Positions 53,455-62,452 of a stretch of 64,000 nucleotides of DNA are shown here, piece by piece. The notes under the pieces are model-generated. The model did not search any database, was not told the origin of the DNA, and saw only the letters and a list, made by a program, of their open reading frames with translations. Within the stretch, counting starts at the first letter, position 1. Each line of letters starts with the position of its first letter. A program made the translations under genes and the position numbers. Source of the DNA: Halomonas sp. BDJS001 (GTDB lineage: Bacteria > Pseudomonadota > Gammaproteobacteria > Pseudomonadales > Halomonadaceae); the NCBI RefSeq assembly GCF_026104355.1, contig NZ_CP110535.1, positions 372,001-436,000 on the forward strand. The letters are read 5' to 3'.

Positions 53455-55656
53455 TCAGCTAGCTTGTGCCGTTTTATTACCCCCTCCGTGCGCCTTACGC
53501 TGCATTATGAATAACACGGTACCGATCGCAAGGCCGACAATGTCGGTATAAATACCGCCATAGATTAAAAACAGTGCGCCTACCAGCATGACGACACGCT
53601 GCATCAGGTTAACGGGGCCAAAGAACCACTTCTGTACCATGCCTGAGAGCAAGACAATGCCCAGCGTCGCAGTTAACCCAACGCGTAAAATCTGCATTGG
53701 TGAGCCTTCCATCAGCATAGCCGGGCTGTAGAAGAACATAAACGGCACGATGAAGGCGGCCAAACCAATCTTGAATGACGCTACCGAGGTGCCCATGGGG
53801 TTGTCCCCAGAGATACCGGCGGCTGCATAGGATGCCAAGGCAACGGGCGGCGTAATCGCCGAGACGACCGCAAAGTAGAACACGAAGAAGTGAGCAATCA
53901 GCGGCTCAATGCCGATATTGATCAAGCCTGGCGCGACCACAGAAGCGGCGACCGCATAGGCGGCGGTGGTAGGCATCCCCATTCCCAGTAAAATACTGAT
54001 CAGCATGGCAAATACGAGTGCCAGCAGCTGGCTCACGCCGGCTAAACCAAGCAGCAGCGATGAGAAACGCGCGCCTACACCGGTCAATGAGATAACCCCG
54101 ACGATTAAGCCCGCGCAGGCGCACACGGCGATAATCTGAATCGACATGGTGCCTGCTATCTGGAGGGCTTTAAGAATTGCACGAAAGCCCATTTTATTAG
54201 GTGAGAGCCAGCTAACTACCGCGGCCGACGCCGTTGCCAGGGTGCCGGCACGAATCACCGAATAACCCATGAACAGAGCAACAATGAGGATAATAATCGG
54301 CGCAAACAAATAAACCTGTTTGACCAGCTTTGAAAACAGCGGGATCTCATCTTTGCGCATGCCACGCATGCCTTTACGGGCGGCTTCAAAGTCGACCATA
54401 AAGTAGATAGAGGCGAAATAGAGAATTGCCGGAATGACAGCGGCAAGGGCAATTTCGGTATAGGGAATACCGGTCACTTCAGCCATGATGAACGCGCCTG
54501 CGCCCATAATAGGCGGCATGATTTGCCCACCGGTAGAGGCAGCGGCCTCAATGGCACCCGCACTGCGTGCGGGATAGCCGACTTTCTTCATCAACGGAAT
54601 GGTCAATGAGCCGGTGGAAACCACGTTACCTGCCGAGGTGCCGTTAATCATACCCATCAAGCCAGAGGCAAAAATGGCCACCTTGGCGGGGCCACCACGA
54701 GCACGGCCTGCTGCAGCAAAGGCAAAGTTTACGAAGTAATCGCCAACTTTAGAGGCCTGAAGGAAAGCGGCAAAAATAATGAACAGGATAATATAGGTCG
54801 ATGACACCGCGGTGGTGGGGCCGAGGATACCGGCGTCCGTGTACACCTGGCTAAAGAAGCGCTGTAGTGAGAGCCCTGGATAGCCTAAAAAGCCTGGTAA
54901 ATAAGGGCCAGCGAATACATAGGTCAGGAAAACCGCAGAAATAACCACCAGTGCTAGACCGGCTACCCGACGGGTGAGCTCCAGAATCAGCAGGGAGCCC
55001 GCAATAGCCGCCCAGGAAATGCCTGATGGCGCGAAAGAGGTGCCCGTCGACATACGGATACTGGTGTTATAAGCCACCAGTAAATAGCCAGCGCTAGCTA
55101 ACGCGCAGACCATCAGTACCAAATCGGCAGGATTGAAGCGATGCTGTGCCTGACGATAAAACCATGACACCACAACCGCCGCTGCCGTTGTCGCCATTAG
55201 CGGATAGCCGTAGTGCCAATTTTCAACGCTTGGGTCGATGCGCATAGCGCCACCGCTGAGCGTTTGATACATCAAAAAGACCTGCGCCAGGGAATAGGCG
55301 GCGGGGATTAGTAACGCGTAGCTAAGCCACTTTATCCAGTCACCTGATGCCTGGTGATCGTCATCGGCGAAACGGGCGCCGGCAAATAGTCCGTAACCGA
55401 GAATAAGCGCACCGGCAATATGCACGATGCGAAACGACCAGGTTTCCATCGGATACACGTTGAGTGAAATCAGATGGAAACTTGAGTAAGCGATCGCTAA
55501 TGCCGCAAATAACAGGAACTGCCAGCCCGTAAACAGGCGGCGATTGGGTTCAACAACGTCTTCATCGACACCATCGGCAATGGACTCGGGTATCGCTGAC
55601 GCCGCGTGGGCATCGTCCTTGAGGTCATTGGGGTCTTGGTCGGTTTTGTGACTCAT
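53455..55656 (-). CDS. TRAP transporter fused membrane subunit (DctQM type, TAXI partner)
   Basis: 733 residues with about 17-18 membrane segments. The small Q-like part is at the N-terminus, and the large M-like part carries GLMGMINGTSAGNVVSTGSLTIPLMKK, ASTGGQIMPPIMGAGAFIMAE and MPTTAAYAVAASVVAPGL. It forms the sodium-coupled permease for the TAXI binding protein just upstream. TAXI-TRAP systems often import C4/C5 dicarboxylates or glutamate-like acids, but the substrate here is not known. A hairpin in the 103-base gap may lower its expression relative to the binding protein. Confidence 0.93.
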   Translation of the reverse strand: MSHKTDQDPNDLKDDAHAASAIPESIADGVDEDVVEPNRRLFTGWQFLLFAALAIAYSSFHLISLNVYPMETWSFRIVHIAGALILGYGLFAGARFADDDHQASGDWIKWLSYALLIPAAYSLAQVFLMYQTLSGGAMRIDPSVENWHYGYPLMATTAAAVVVSWFYRQAQHRFNPADLVLMVCALASAGYLLVAYNTSIRMSTGTSFAPSGISWAAIAGSLLILELTRRVAGLALVVISAVFLTYVFAGPYLPGFLGYPGLSLQRFFSQVYTDAGILGPTTAVSSTYIILFIIFAAFLQASKVGDYFVNFAFAAAGRARGGPAKVAIFASGLMGMINGTSAGNVVSTGSLTIPLMKKVGYPARSAGAIEAAASTGGQIMPPIMGAGAFIMAEVTGIPYTEIALAAVIPAILYFASIYFMVDFEAARKGMRGMRKDEIPLFSKLVKQVYLFAPIIILIVALFMGYSVIRAGTLATASAAVVSWLSPNKMGFRAILKALQIAGTMSIQIIAVCACAGLIVGVISLTGVGARFSSLLLGLAGVSQLLALVFAMLISILLGMGMPTTAAYAVAASVVAPGLINIGIEPLIAHFFVFYFAVVSAITPPVALASYAAAGISGDNPMGTSVASFKIGLAAFIVPFMFFYSPAMLMEGSPMQILRVGLTATLGIVLLSGMVQKWFFGPVNLMQRVVMLVGALFLIYGGIYTDIVGLAIGTVLFIMQRKAHGGGNKTAQAS

Positions 55657-55702
55657 TAGAGTTCACCCTCACAGCAAAAGCATACAAAGGGGGAGGAGCA
55701 GC

Positions 55703-55741
55703 GAAAACTGCCCCGCCCGGCGAGGCCGGAAACGGGGCAGT
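55703..55741 (-). terminator. Intercistronic hairpin between TAXI and TRAP genes
   Basis: 9-bp stem ACTGCCCCG / CGGGGCAGT (55707-55715 and 55733-55741) with an inner CCGGC/GCCGG helix, followed on the minus strand by UUUU. It looks like a partial terminator or 3' stabiliser that lets the abundant binding protein exceed the permease. Confidence 0.75.
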
Positions 55742-55759
55742 CAGAACGGTAACGATTGC

Positions 55760-56749
55760 TTAGTTGATCATGTCATCAGCAATGTCATAGCCGTTCTCTT
55801 CGTACCAGCGTGCAGCGCCAGGGTGGAACGGCAGTACAGTGTTGTGCTTGATGTTTTCTGGGATGGTGGTCGCCGCGCTGCGATGCACAGATTGCATGCG
55901 GTCATTGTTTTCCATGGTGGCTTTGGTCACTTCGTAAACGAAGTCTTCCGGTAAATCACAGCCTGCAATAGCGAAGTTCCACATGGAGACGGCGCGCGCG
56001 TCATCTTCGAGTGTTTCATAAGTGCTAGCTGGGATCATAAACTCAGCAACGGGGAAGTTTTCCAGCACCGTGGCTAGCTCTTCTTCATTAAATTCGATGA
56101 TGTTGACGTCAGTTTGTACTTCCAACTGACTAACGGCGGGGATGGGAATACCGGCCGCGAAGGCAACAACGTCAAGCAGGCCATCCTGCAACTGACCGCC
56201 CAGGTCTGACCAGCCGCCATTACGGCGTTCGAAGTCAACGCCCAGGGTTTCTAAAATGGCCGGGAAGTAGGTATCCGAGGTTGAGGCAGCCGGACCAAAA
56301 CCGATGCGTGCACCATCAGGAATGTCGGAAATTGTTTCAATACCACTGTCGGCAAGCGCGGTAATCGAGAATGGCGTTTCGTACATGGGGAACATGGCGC
56401 AAACGTTATCCATCTTCATGCCCGGCGCCAGCGGACTTTCGCCTTTAACCGCATCAGACGCGGGGCCCATGGTGGTCAAGCCAAACGCCATATCGCCTGT
56501 GTGCACAAGCGCCAGGTTTTGAGTTGGGCCGCCGGTGACTTCGCCACCGCCAGATACGCCTAACTCATCAGCGATAAAGTTTGCCCAGCCTGAACCGTAA
56601 ACGAAGTAAGTGCCGCCTTGGCTAGCGGTACCCACGGTAAAATTATCGGGCCAATCGGAACGGTCTTGAGCCTGGGCGCTGCTGGCCGCTGCGATAAGCA
56701 GGGCGCTGCTGGCGAGGAGCGTGAACGTTTTAGGCATATGTTTGCGCAT
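55760..56749 (-). CDS. TRAP transporter TAXI family solute-binding protein
   Basis: 329 residues. A signal peptide (FTLLASSALLIAAASSAQA) gives a mature protein starting QDRSDWP. The TAXI family motif VGTASQGGTYFVYGSGWANFI is at about residues 38-58, followed by a GGPTQNLALVHTGDMAFG block. It binds the solute in the periplasm and delivers it to the fused permease gene downstream. An AGGA site lies 8 bases before the ATG; ATG 56737 is another possible start. Confidence 0.93.
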   Translation of the reverse strand: MRKHMPKTFTLLASSALLIAAASSAQAQDRSDWPDNFTVGTASQGGTYFVYGSGWANFIADELGVSGGGEVTGGPTQNLALVHTGDMAFGLTTMGPASDAVKGESPLAPGMKMDNVCAMFPMYETPFSITALADSGIETISDIPDGARIGFGPAASTSDTYFPAILETLGVDFERRNGGWSDLGGQLQDGLLDVVAFAAGIPIPAVSQLEVQTDVNIIEFNEEELATVLENFPVAEFMIPASTYETLEDDARAVSMWNFAIAGCDLPEDFVYEVTKATMENNDRMQSVHRSAATTIPENIKHNTVLPFHPGAARWYEENGYDIADDMIN

Positions 56750-56861
56750 GGCGAAAATTCCTAGCTGTTATTGGGGTTATATACTGGCGGCTTCAATTAA
56801 CACCGCCAGTCGATACTGCGTTAAGCAGGTATGCCTGTATATAACAGCGATAGTCGTGCCA

Positions 56862-56882
56862 TTTAAAGTTTAGAACTTTAAA
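56862..56882. promoter_or_regulatory. 21-bp perfect palindrome upstream of the TAXI gene
   Basis: TTTAAAGTT-TAG-AACTTTAAA, two perfect 9-bp arms, lies 113 bases before the TAXI start. It is probably an operator for a dimeric regulator. The rest of the gap 56750-57068 also has a CTGGCGG/CCGCCAG hairpin (56784-56790 and 56803-56809) in the likely leader and no gene. Confidence 0.5.
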
Positions 56883-57068
56883 ATCAGTTGCTTGTAATTT
56901 TTTTATTCAACTTTGGTGGCAAGCCTTAAGCGCCGGAGTGTCCGGGTGTTCGCACGATGACGGCTTTAGGGTGTGTGGATAACCGCACACAAATTGTCTC
57001 TTTCGTTCGCGATTGGCCGTGGGACGGTAAGCAAAGACTGAACATGCCATCCTTGGCGGTTGGGAGGG

Positions 57069-57320
57069 TTAATGCGAGGGTTTGCCCGGATCCAGAATAC
57101 GTACGGGCTGGACATCCTGTTGCTTCTGATCTTCGCGTACCTGGTTGACTCGGGTGGCCATTTCGGTAAGCGCGTCTTCCTCAATGGGAAGTTGCTCGAA
57201 GAAATCGCAGCTGACGCATTCCCGGTAGCGAATACCGTTTTGCTCCCAGGCGCGAATACGATCCATTGCCGCGCAGCGCGGGCAGGTGACACCGGCAATA
57301 AAGCGTTTAACCGTTGACAT
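57069..57320 (-). CDS. yheV: YheV family putative zinc ribbon protein
   Basis: 83 residues. KRFIAGVTCPRCAAMDRIRAW followed by RECVSCDFFEQ gives a four-cysteine zinc ribbon (CxxC...CxxC) at residues 13-38, the same layout as E. coli YheV. The role is unknown. It lies 62 bases after prlC on the same strand, a frequent pairing in Pseudomonas relatives. Confidence 0.88.
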   Translation of the reverse strand: MSTVKRFIAGVTCPRCAAMDRIRAWEQNGIRYRECVSCDFFEQLPIEEDALTEMATRVNQVREDQKQQDVQPVRILDPGKPSH

Positions 57321-57382
57321 TACAGACTCCTAGCGCGCAGCGCCCAAGGCGCTGCGCATGGAAAAGCGTGTTTAAAAATGCC

Positions 57383-59452
57383 TTAAGCGGCGCGGATGCC
57401 GCTATGGCGCAAGAGTGGCTCTACGCTCGGCTCACGGCCACGAAAGGCGATAAACAGGTCAGCGGCGTCACGGGCGCCGCCCTGCTCAAGAATTTCACGG
57501 CGAAAGCGCTGTCCCGTTTCAGGATCAAAGATACCGGCCTCTTCAAAGGCACTCCAAGCATCTGCCGAGAGCACTTCCGCCCATTTGTAGCTGTAGTAGC
57601 CAGCAGCGTAGCCACCCGCAAATACGTGTCCAAAGCTATTTTGGAAGCGGTTGAAAGGCACTTTAGGCAGTACAGACACTGCCTCACGCACCTCATCTAA
57701 CAAGGCTTGCACGTCGCTGGCGCTGGGAGCACTGACTTCATGATGCAGGCGCAGATCAAACAGCGAGAACTCGATTTGACGCATCATACCCATGGCCGAC
57801 TGGAAATTCTTGGCCGCCTGGAGTCGCTCAAGCAGCTCTGCTGGCAGTGGTTCACCGCTATCCACGTGCTTGGCAAGTAGGTCTAACCCTTCGCGTTCCC
57901 AGCAGTAGTTCTCCATAAATTGGCTGGGCAGCTCGACAGCATCCCAGGCCACGCCATTAATGCCGGAAATATCGGCGATCTGCTGCTGGGTCAGCATATG
58001 GTGCAGACCATGGCCAAATTCATGGAATAGAGTGGTGACTTCGTCGTGGGTGAGCAGTGCAGGGCGGCCACTTACCGGGGCAGTGAAGTTGCAGGTAAGG
58101 AAGGCGACCGGCAGTTGTAGACCCTGCTCGGTTTGGCGGCGTACTCGACAGTCGGCCATCCAGGCGCCGCCACGCTTGCCTTCCCGAGCGTAGAGATCGA
58201 GATAAAAACCGGCTATCGGCAAGCCGTTTTCGGTGATGCGGAAATAGCGCACGTCATCATGATAGCGGGGTGCCTCGGTATCCTCTTCAAAGCGCACGCC
58301 GTAAAGGCGTTCAACCACCTGAAACAAGCCATCGACGACCTGGGGAGCCGGAAAATAAGGCCGCAACTGCTCCTGGGAGATCGAATGGCGCGCTTCGCGA
58401 AGCTTTTCACTGGCATAGGCAACGTCCCATGGCTCCAGCGTCGCCAGGCCGAGTTCATTTCTGGCATAGGTAGCGAGTTCTGCAAACTCCTCTTTCGCCT
58501 GAGGCAGCGCACGGCGGGCTAAGTCGTTGAGAAAGTCGAGTACCTGCCCGGGGGATTCCGCCATTTTGGTGGCAAGAGAGTAATCGGCGTAGGTGGCAAA
58601 ACCGAGCAGTTGGGCCATTTCACTGCGCAGCGCCAGGATCTCTTCCATGATCTCAGCGTTATCGAATTTACCCGCATCTGGGCCTTCATCAGACGCACGG
58701 GTAACAAAGGCTGTATACACCTCCCGGCGCAGCTCGCGGTTGTCAGCGTAGCTAACCACAGGGAAGAAGCTGGGGAAATCCAAGGTAATCCGGTAGCCCG
58801 CAACGCCTTTCGCTTCGGCGGTGGCTTTTAGTGTATCGAGCGCGCTCTCCGGCACCCCTGCTAACGTCTCTTGGCTATCGATGTCCTTGTGCCAAGCTTG
58901 AGTGGCATCCAGCACGTTATTGGAGAACTGATTTGACAGCAGTGATAGCCGCGACTGAATCTCGCCGTAGCGCACTTTCTTTTCCACGGGAAGGTCGACA
59001 CCGGCGAGTCGGAAATCACGCAGGGCATGCTCAACAGTGCGCCGCTGAGCGGCGTTTAGGGTTTCCCAGGCCGGGCCTTCTTGCAAAGCTTGCCAGCCAT
59101 GAAATAACCCTTCGTGCTGGCCTACCCAGGTGCCAAACTCAGAGAGTTTCTCAAGGCATGCCTGGTACGCTTCACGTAATGCCGGGGAGTTCATAGTGCC
59201 ATTGAGGTGCGAGACCGGTGACCACGCCTTGGTGAGCCGGTCATTCACTGCTTCAAGGGGCGCTGCAAAAGTGTCCCAGCTAGGTGGGGTAGCGGCTGCC
59301 TGCTCGGCGAGGCGGTCAATGGCCTCTCGGCTTTCGCTTAGCAGCGTCTCCACGGCAGGCTCCACGTGCTCGGCGCGAATCTCGCCAAAGGGGGGGAGTT
59401 CGTGGCTTTCAAGCAGCGGATTGGTGGTGGAGGACTCGGGATTGGAGGACAT
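57383..59452 (-). CDS. prlC: Oligopeptidase A (M3 metallopeptidase)
   Basis: 689 residues. The zinc site HEXXH is in TTLFHEFGHGLHHML, with the histidines near 477 and 481; the third ligand, a glutamate, lies about 25 residues on (AVELPSQFMENYCWE). The N-terminal helical region is typical of M3A peptidases. It degrades oligopeptides, including cleaved signal peptides, in the cytoplasm. ATG 59452 has a GAGGTG site; the in-frame GTG two codons earlier overlaps that site and is rejected. Confidence 0.95.
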   Translation of the reverse strand: MSSNPESSTTNPLLESHELPPFGEIRAEHVEPAVETLLSESREAIDRLAEQAAATPPSWDTFAAPLEAVNDRLTKAWSPVSHLNGTMNSPALREAYQACLEKLSEFGTWVGQHEGLFHGWQALQEGPAWETLNAAQRRTVEHALRDFRLAGVDLPVEKKVRYGEIQSRLSLLSNQFSNNVLDATQAWHKDIDSQETLAGVPESALDTLKATAEAKGVAGYRITLDFPSFFPVVSYADNRELRREVYTAFVTRASDEGPDAGKFDNAEIMEEILALRSEMAQLLGFATYADYSLATKMAESPGQVLDFLNDLARRALPQAKEEFAELATYARNELGLATLEPWDVAYASEKLREARHSISQEQLRPYFPAPQVVDGLFQVVERLYGVRFEEDTEAPRYHDDVRYFRITENGLPIAGFYLDLYAREGKRGGAWMADCRVRRQTEQGLQLPVAFLTCNFTAPVSGRPALLTHDEVTTLFHEFGHGLHHMLTQQQIADISGINGVAWDAVELPSQFMENYCWEREGLDLLAKHVDSGEPLPAELLERLQAAKNFQSAMGMMRQIEFSLFDLRLHHEVSAPSASDVQALLDEVREAVSVLPKVPFNRFQNSFGHVFAGGYAAGYYSYKWAEVLSADAWSAFEEAGIFDPETGQRFRREILEQGGARDAADLFIAFRGREPSVEPLLRHSGIRAA

Positions 59453-59475
59453 AGGCACCTCGGGTAGCAGGCTTT

Positions 59476-59547
59476 TTAAAAACCTGGTTCTAAAACACTG
59501 GTTCTAAAGACCTGGTTCTAAAAATACAGGTGTTAAAACGTCAGGAG
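59476..59547. repeat. Degenerate 14-bp tandem repeat array upstream of prlC
   Basis: Four to five units at 59476-59490, 59491-59504, 59505-59518, 59519-59533 and a weaker one at 59534-59547. Consensus is TAAAAACCTGGTTC. The first three are very similar (e.g. TAAAGACCTGGTTC). It occupies the leader side of prlC, between prlC and the divergent NSS gene. Confidence 0.75.
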
Positions 59548-59716
59548 TGCGCAAAATAGCGCAATAATAATGACACAGTGCGGGCGGTGGAGCCGTGTTT
59601 CAATGTTAGCTTCAACAACTATGTTGAATGTCGGGTTTTACGGTCAAGGTTTGGCCTGCACGCAAGCGCCTGCTAGTCTTGCCGCCTTTTAATGCCACCA
59701 ATGGCAGGAGCATGTG

Positions 59717-61057
59717 ATGAGCGAAACGCTGGAGCGCTGGGGGTCAAAGCGGGCCTTTATCCTGGCGGTAACAGGTGCTGCGGTGGGGTTAGGTAATATT
59801 TGGCGCTTCCCTTACGTGGCCGGAGAGAACGGCGGTGCGGCCTTTTTGCTAATTTATGTGGCCTTTGTACTTCTATTGGGTATTCCCGTGATGATGGCGG
59901 AGATACTGATTGGGCGTGCTGGTCGGCGCGGGCCGATGCAAGCCTTGGGTGCCCTGGCGGCTGAGGCGGGGGCTTCACCTCACTGGCGCTGGCTGGGCCT
60001 TTTCGGTGCGTTCACTGTGTTCTGTATTTTGTCGTTCTACTCTGTGGTGTCTGGATGGTCGATTGAGTTTTTGGTCGCTTCTGTTAACGGCAACTTTAAT
60101 GGTGCCAGTGCCGCTGAGATTGGCGCTGGTTTTGATGCTTTTTTGGCCAACCCAGGGCTGCTGATCTTTAATCACTCGCTGTTTCTGTTTATGACCATGA
60201 CCGTGGTGGCGGCAGGCGTTGCCAAGGGGCTCGAGCGGCTCAATAACCTGTTAATGCCGCTGCTGTACCTATTGCTGCTGCTATTAGCGGGCTATGCCGC
60301 GACCACTGATGGCTTTGCCCCGGCGCTGTCATGGCTGTTCATGCCCTCCTTCGAAGCGCTGACTCCGTCAGTGGTGGTGCATGCCATGGGGCATGCGTTC
60401 TTTACGCTGGCGGTGGGAGCCTGTGCCTTGATGGCCTATGGCGCTTATATGCCGGAAGAGCAGAGCCTGCCGAAAGCAGCGGTTGCTGTCGCCGTGCTCG
60501 ATATTAGCGTGGCGTTACTGGCGGGGATCGCGATTTTCTCGGTGGTATTTGCCCAGGGCATGGATCCCACCGACGGCCCAGGGTTAATGTTTGTGACTCT
60601 CCCCATTGCGTTCTCTGAGCTGCCTTGGGGCACCGTATGGCTCAGTGTGTTCTTTTTGTTGTTGCTGCTGGCCACCTGGACATCGGCCATTAACCTCGCG
60701 GAGCCTATGGTCGCCACGCTGCAGGGCTTAGGATTGCGACGCAGTATCTCGACAGCGATTGTGGCTATTAGCGTCTGGCTGATCGGGCTGCTATCGGCGT
60801 TCTCTTTTTCAACCCTGGCCGAGTTTCGGCCGCTATTTGGTCGCAATGTTTTCGAGCTTGTCAGCAGTATACCGCCAGATGTTTTCCTGCCGTTGGGCGG
60901 CCTGTTGATCGCGACGTTTGCTGCCTGGGTAATGCCCCGTGAAAAAGTGGTCAGTGCGTTAGGCGTTGGTGAAAGCGGTTACCTTGTGTGGCGTAATATC
61001 ATCCGCTGGGTGTCGATTCCTCTGACCTTTATTGTTTTGATGGCTGGGTTGCTATAG
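59717..61057 (+). CDS. Neurotransmitter:sodium symporter family transporter
   Basis: 446 residues with about 12 membrane segments. TM1 has the signature AVTGAAVGLGNIWRFPYVAGENGG, whose unwound GNIWRFP segment binds sodium and substrate in LeuT-type proteins. TM6 and the later TWTSAINLAEP segment (TM8, sodium site) are recognisable. It likely imports an amino acid or related compound with sodium, fitting a marine or saline habitat. AGGAG lies six bases before ATG 59717. Confidence 0.92.
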   Translation: MSETLERWGSKRAFILAVTGAAVGLGNIWRFPYVAGENGGAAFLLIYVAFVLLLGIPVMMAEILIGRAGRRGPMQALGALAAEAGASPHWRWLGLFGAFTVFCILSFYSVVSGWSIEFLVASVNGNFNGASAAEIGAGFDAFLANPGLLIFNHSLFLFMTMTVVAAGVAKGLERLNNLLMPLLYLLLLLLAGYAATTDGFAPALSWLFMPSFEALTPSVVVHAMGHAFFTLAVGACALMAYGAYMPEEQSLPKAAVAVAVLDISVALLAGIAIFSVVFAQGMDPTDGPGLMFVTLPIAFSELPWGTVWLSVFFLLLLLATWTSAINLAEPMVATLQGLGLRRSISTAIVAISVWLIGLLSAFSFSTLAEFRPLFGRNVFELVSSIPPDVFLPLGGLLIATFAAWVMPREKVVSALGVGESGYLVWRNIIRWVSIPLTFIVLMAGLL

Positions 61058-61105
61058 TGCGGAATGAAACTCTCCCACTGTCGATGAGTCTTCTAGGAGC
61101 GAGTT

Positions 61106-61651
61106 ATGAGCAGTGCCTTACGAGCGCATCAAGGTATAAGGCCCCACTTGGGCGAGCGCGTTTATATTGATCCGGCCAGTGTGGTCATTGGTGATGTGGT
61201 GATGGGCGACGACTGCTCCGTCTGGCCAATGACGGTGATTCGTGGCGATATGCACCGTATTCGTATCGGTGCGCGTACCAGCGTGCAGGATGGCAGCGTG
61301 TTGCATATCACACACGCCAGTGACTTCAGCCCGGAAGGGTTTCCGCTCACCATTGGCGATGATGTGACCATCGGCCATAAAGCGATCTTGCACGGTTGCA
61401 CACTGGGAAGCCGAATACTTGTCGGTATGGGCGCAATTGTGATGGATGGCGCGGTCGTCGAGGATGAAGTCATTATCGCCGCTGGCGCCGTGGTAACGCC
61501 TGGTAAGCATCTGGAAAGTGGCTATGTGTATGCCGGTAACCCAGCTAAAGCACTGCGGCCACTCAAAGATAAAGAGCGTGCTTTCTTTCCTTACACCGCT
61601 GGCAACTACGTTAAATTGAAAGACCGCTTTCTGGCCGAAGTCACCCGCTAG
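61106..61651 (+). CDS. Gamma-carbonic anhydrase family protein (YrdA-like)
   Basis: 181 residues forming a left-handed beta-helix with a hexapeptide repeat. Metal-binding histidines are in LHITHAS near residue 66 and in TIGHKAILHGC near 87-92. Related proteins include YrdA and PaaY; many need zinc or iron and have weak or no carbonic anhydrase activity. It lies 48 bases after the NSS gene with its own GGAG site, so co-transcription is possible. Confidence 0.9.
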   Translation: MSSALRAHQGIRPHLGERVYIDPASVVIGDVVMGDDCSVWPMTVIRGDMHRIRIGARTSVQDGSVLHITHASDFSPEGFPLTIGDDVTIGHKAILHGCTLGSRILVGMGAIVMDGAVVEDEVIIAAGAVVTPGKHLESGYVYAGNPAKALRPLKDKERAFFPYTAGNYVKLKDRFLAEVTR

Positions 61652-61731
61652 CGACTTTATCCAGGTTTTCCCTAAGCGATTGCTAAGCCAACCTTTTTTC
61701 TTAAATTAGTCATGTCGCGAACGCTAAAAGT

Positions 61732-61747
61732 CTGTTAATTTATACAG
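61732..61747. promoter_or_regulatory. LexA (SOS) box upstream of the ydjM-like gene
   Basis: CTGTTAATTTATACAG fits the gammaproteobacterial SOS consensus CTGT-N8-ACAG exactly, with an A/T-rich centre. It ends 33 bases before the ATG, placing it over the likely promoter. Confidence 0.8.
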
Positions 61748-61780
61748 TTTTCTGTTTTGCAGACTTTGGGATGCCGCGTC

Positions 61781-62452
61781 ATGGCTAATTTTCGCACGCA
61801 TATTACGGTGGCAGCGGCGGGCGGCATGCTGATAGCTTACGCAGGCTGGAAAGGCCAGCTTTGGCCGCCCTCCCAAGCGGTGGTGATGATTGCATTAGTC
61901 ACGTTCGGCGGTATTCTGCCTGATATTGATGCTGACCGATCACACTCTATCCGTTTGATATTTAACTTACTTTCAGTGCCTGCCTTGGTGTTGGGGGCGC
62001 TTCTCCTTCAACCGTGGCTGACGCCGGGAGCATTATTGATTGCCTGCGGGGGAATTTACTTCTGCGTTCGTTATTTGGCCGGCATTCTATTTTCGCGTTT
62101 CACCGTGCACCGCGGTATTTGGCATTCGCTGCTAGCGGGTGGGCTTTGTAGTCTACTCACCGCCGCGTTAAGTTTTAATTTACTCAACCAGCCTGAAGGG
62201 CTGGCGTGGTTTCACGGTGCTGCTACGTTGGTCGGGTTTTTGATCCACTTGAGTTTGGATGAGATATACAGCGTTGACCTCGAAGGCGCTCGGTTCAAGC
62301 GCTCCTTTGGTACCGCGCTTAAGCTAGGCGATAGCCGTCGACCGATGTCCAACTTGCTAATGTTGATTGCCACATTAACGTTGATACCCTGGGCGCCTCC
62401 TTGGTCTGTCTTGGGTGAGTTGCTGCATCAGGGCTCACTGCTATGGCGGTAG
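61781..62452 (+). CDS. ydjM: YdjM-like inner-membrane metal-dependent hydrolase, SOS regulated
   Basis: 223 residues from MANFRTHITVA (DUF457 family). N-terminal THITVAAAGG and the FGGILPDIDADRSHS block (about 36-52), plus VHRGIWHSLLAGG near 114 and HLSLDEIYSVDLEG near 162, supply the His/Asp residues of a likely metal site. Four to six membrane segments surround them. E. coli ydjM is a LexA-regulated gene, and a consensus LexA box lies upstream here too. Its role in DNA damage is unknown. Its end overlaps the convergent dctD-like gene by 25 bases. Confidence 0.88.
   Translation: MANFRTHITVAAAGGMLIAYAGWKGQLWPPSQAVVMIALVTFGGILPDIDADRSHSIRLIFNLLSVPALVLGALLLQPWLTPGALLIACGGIYFCVRYLAGILFSRFTVHRGIWHSLLAGGLCSLLTAALSFNLLNQPEGLAWFHGAATLVGFLIHLSLDEIYSVDLEGARFKRSFGTALKLGDSRRPMSNLLMLIATLTLIPWAPPWSVLGELLHQGSLLWR

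Noticed and set aside
56750-56790. Hfq/Crc target motif before the TAXI gene (CCCCAATAACAGC on the minus strand)
   Set aside because: AATAACAG has one mismatch to AANAANAA, only one motif is present, and it lies away from the start codon. Too weak to claim regulation.
59648-59668. Sigma-54 promoter before the NSS transporter (TTGGCCTGCACGCAAGC)
   Set aside because: GG and GC are one base too far apart and the -24 element lacks the CAC extension.
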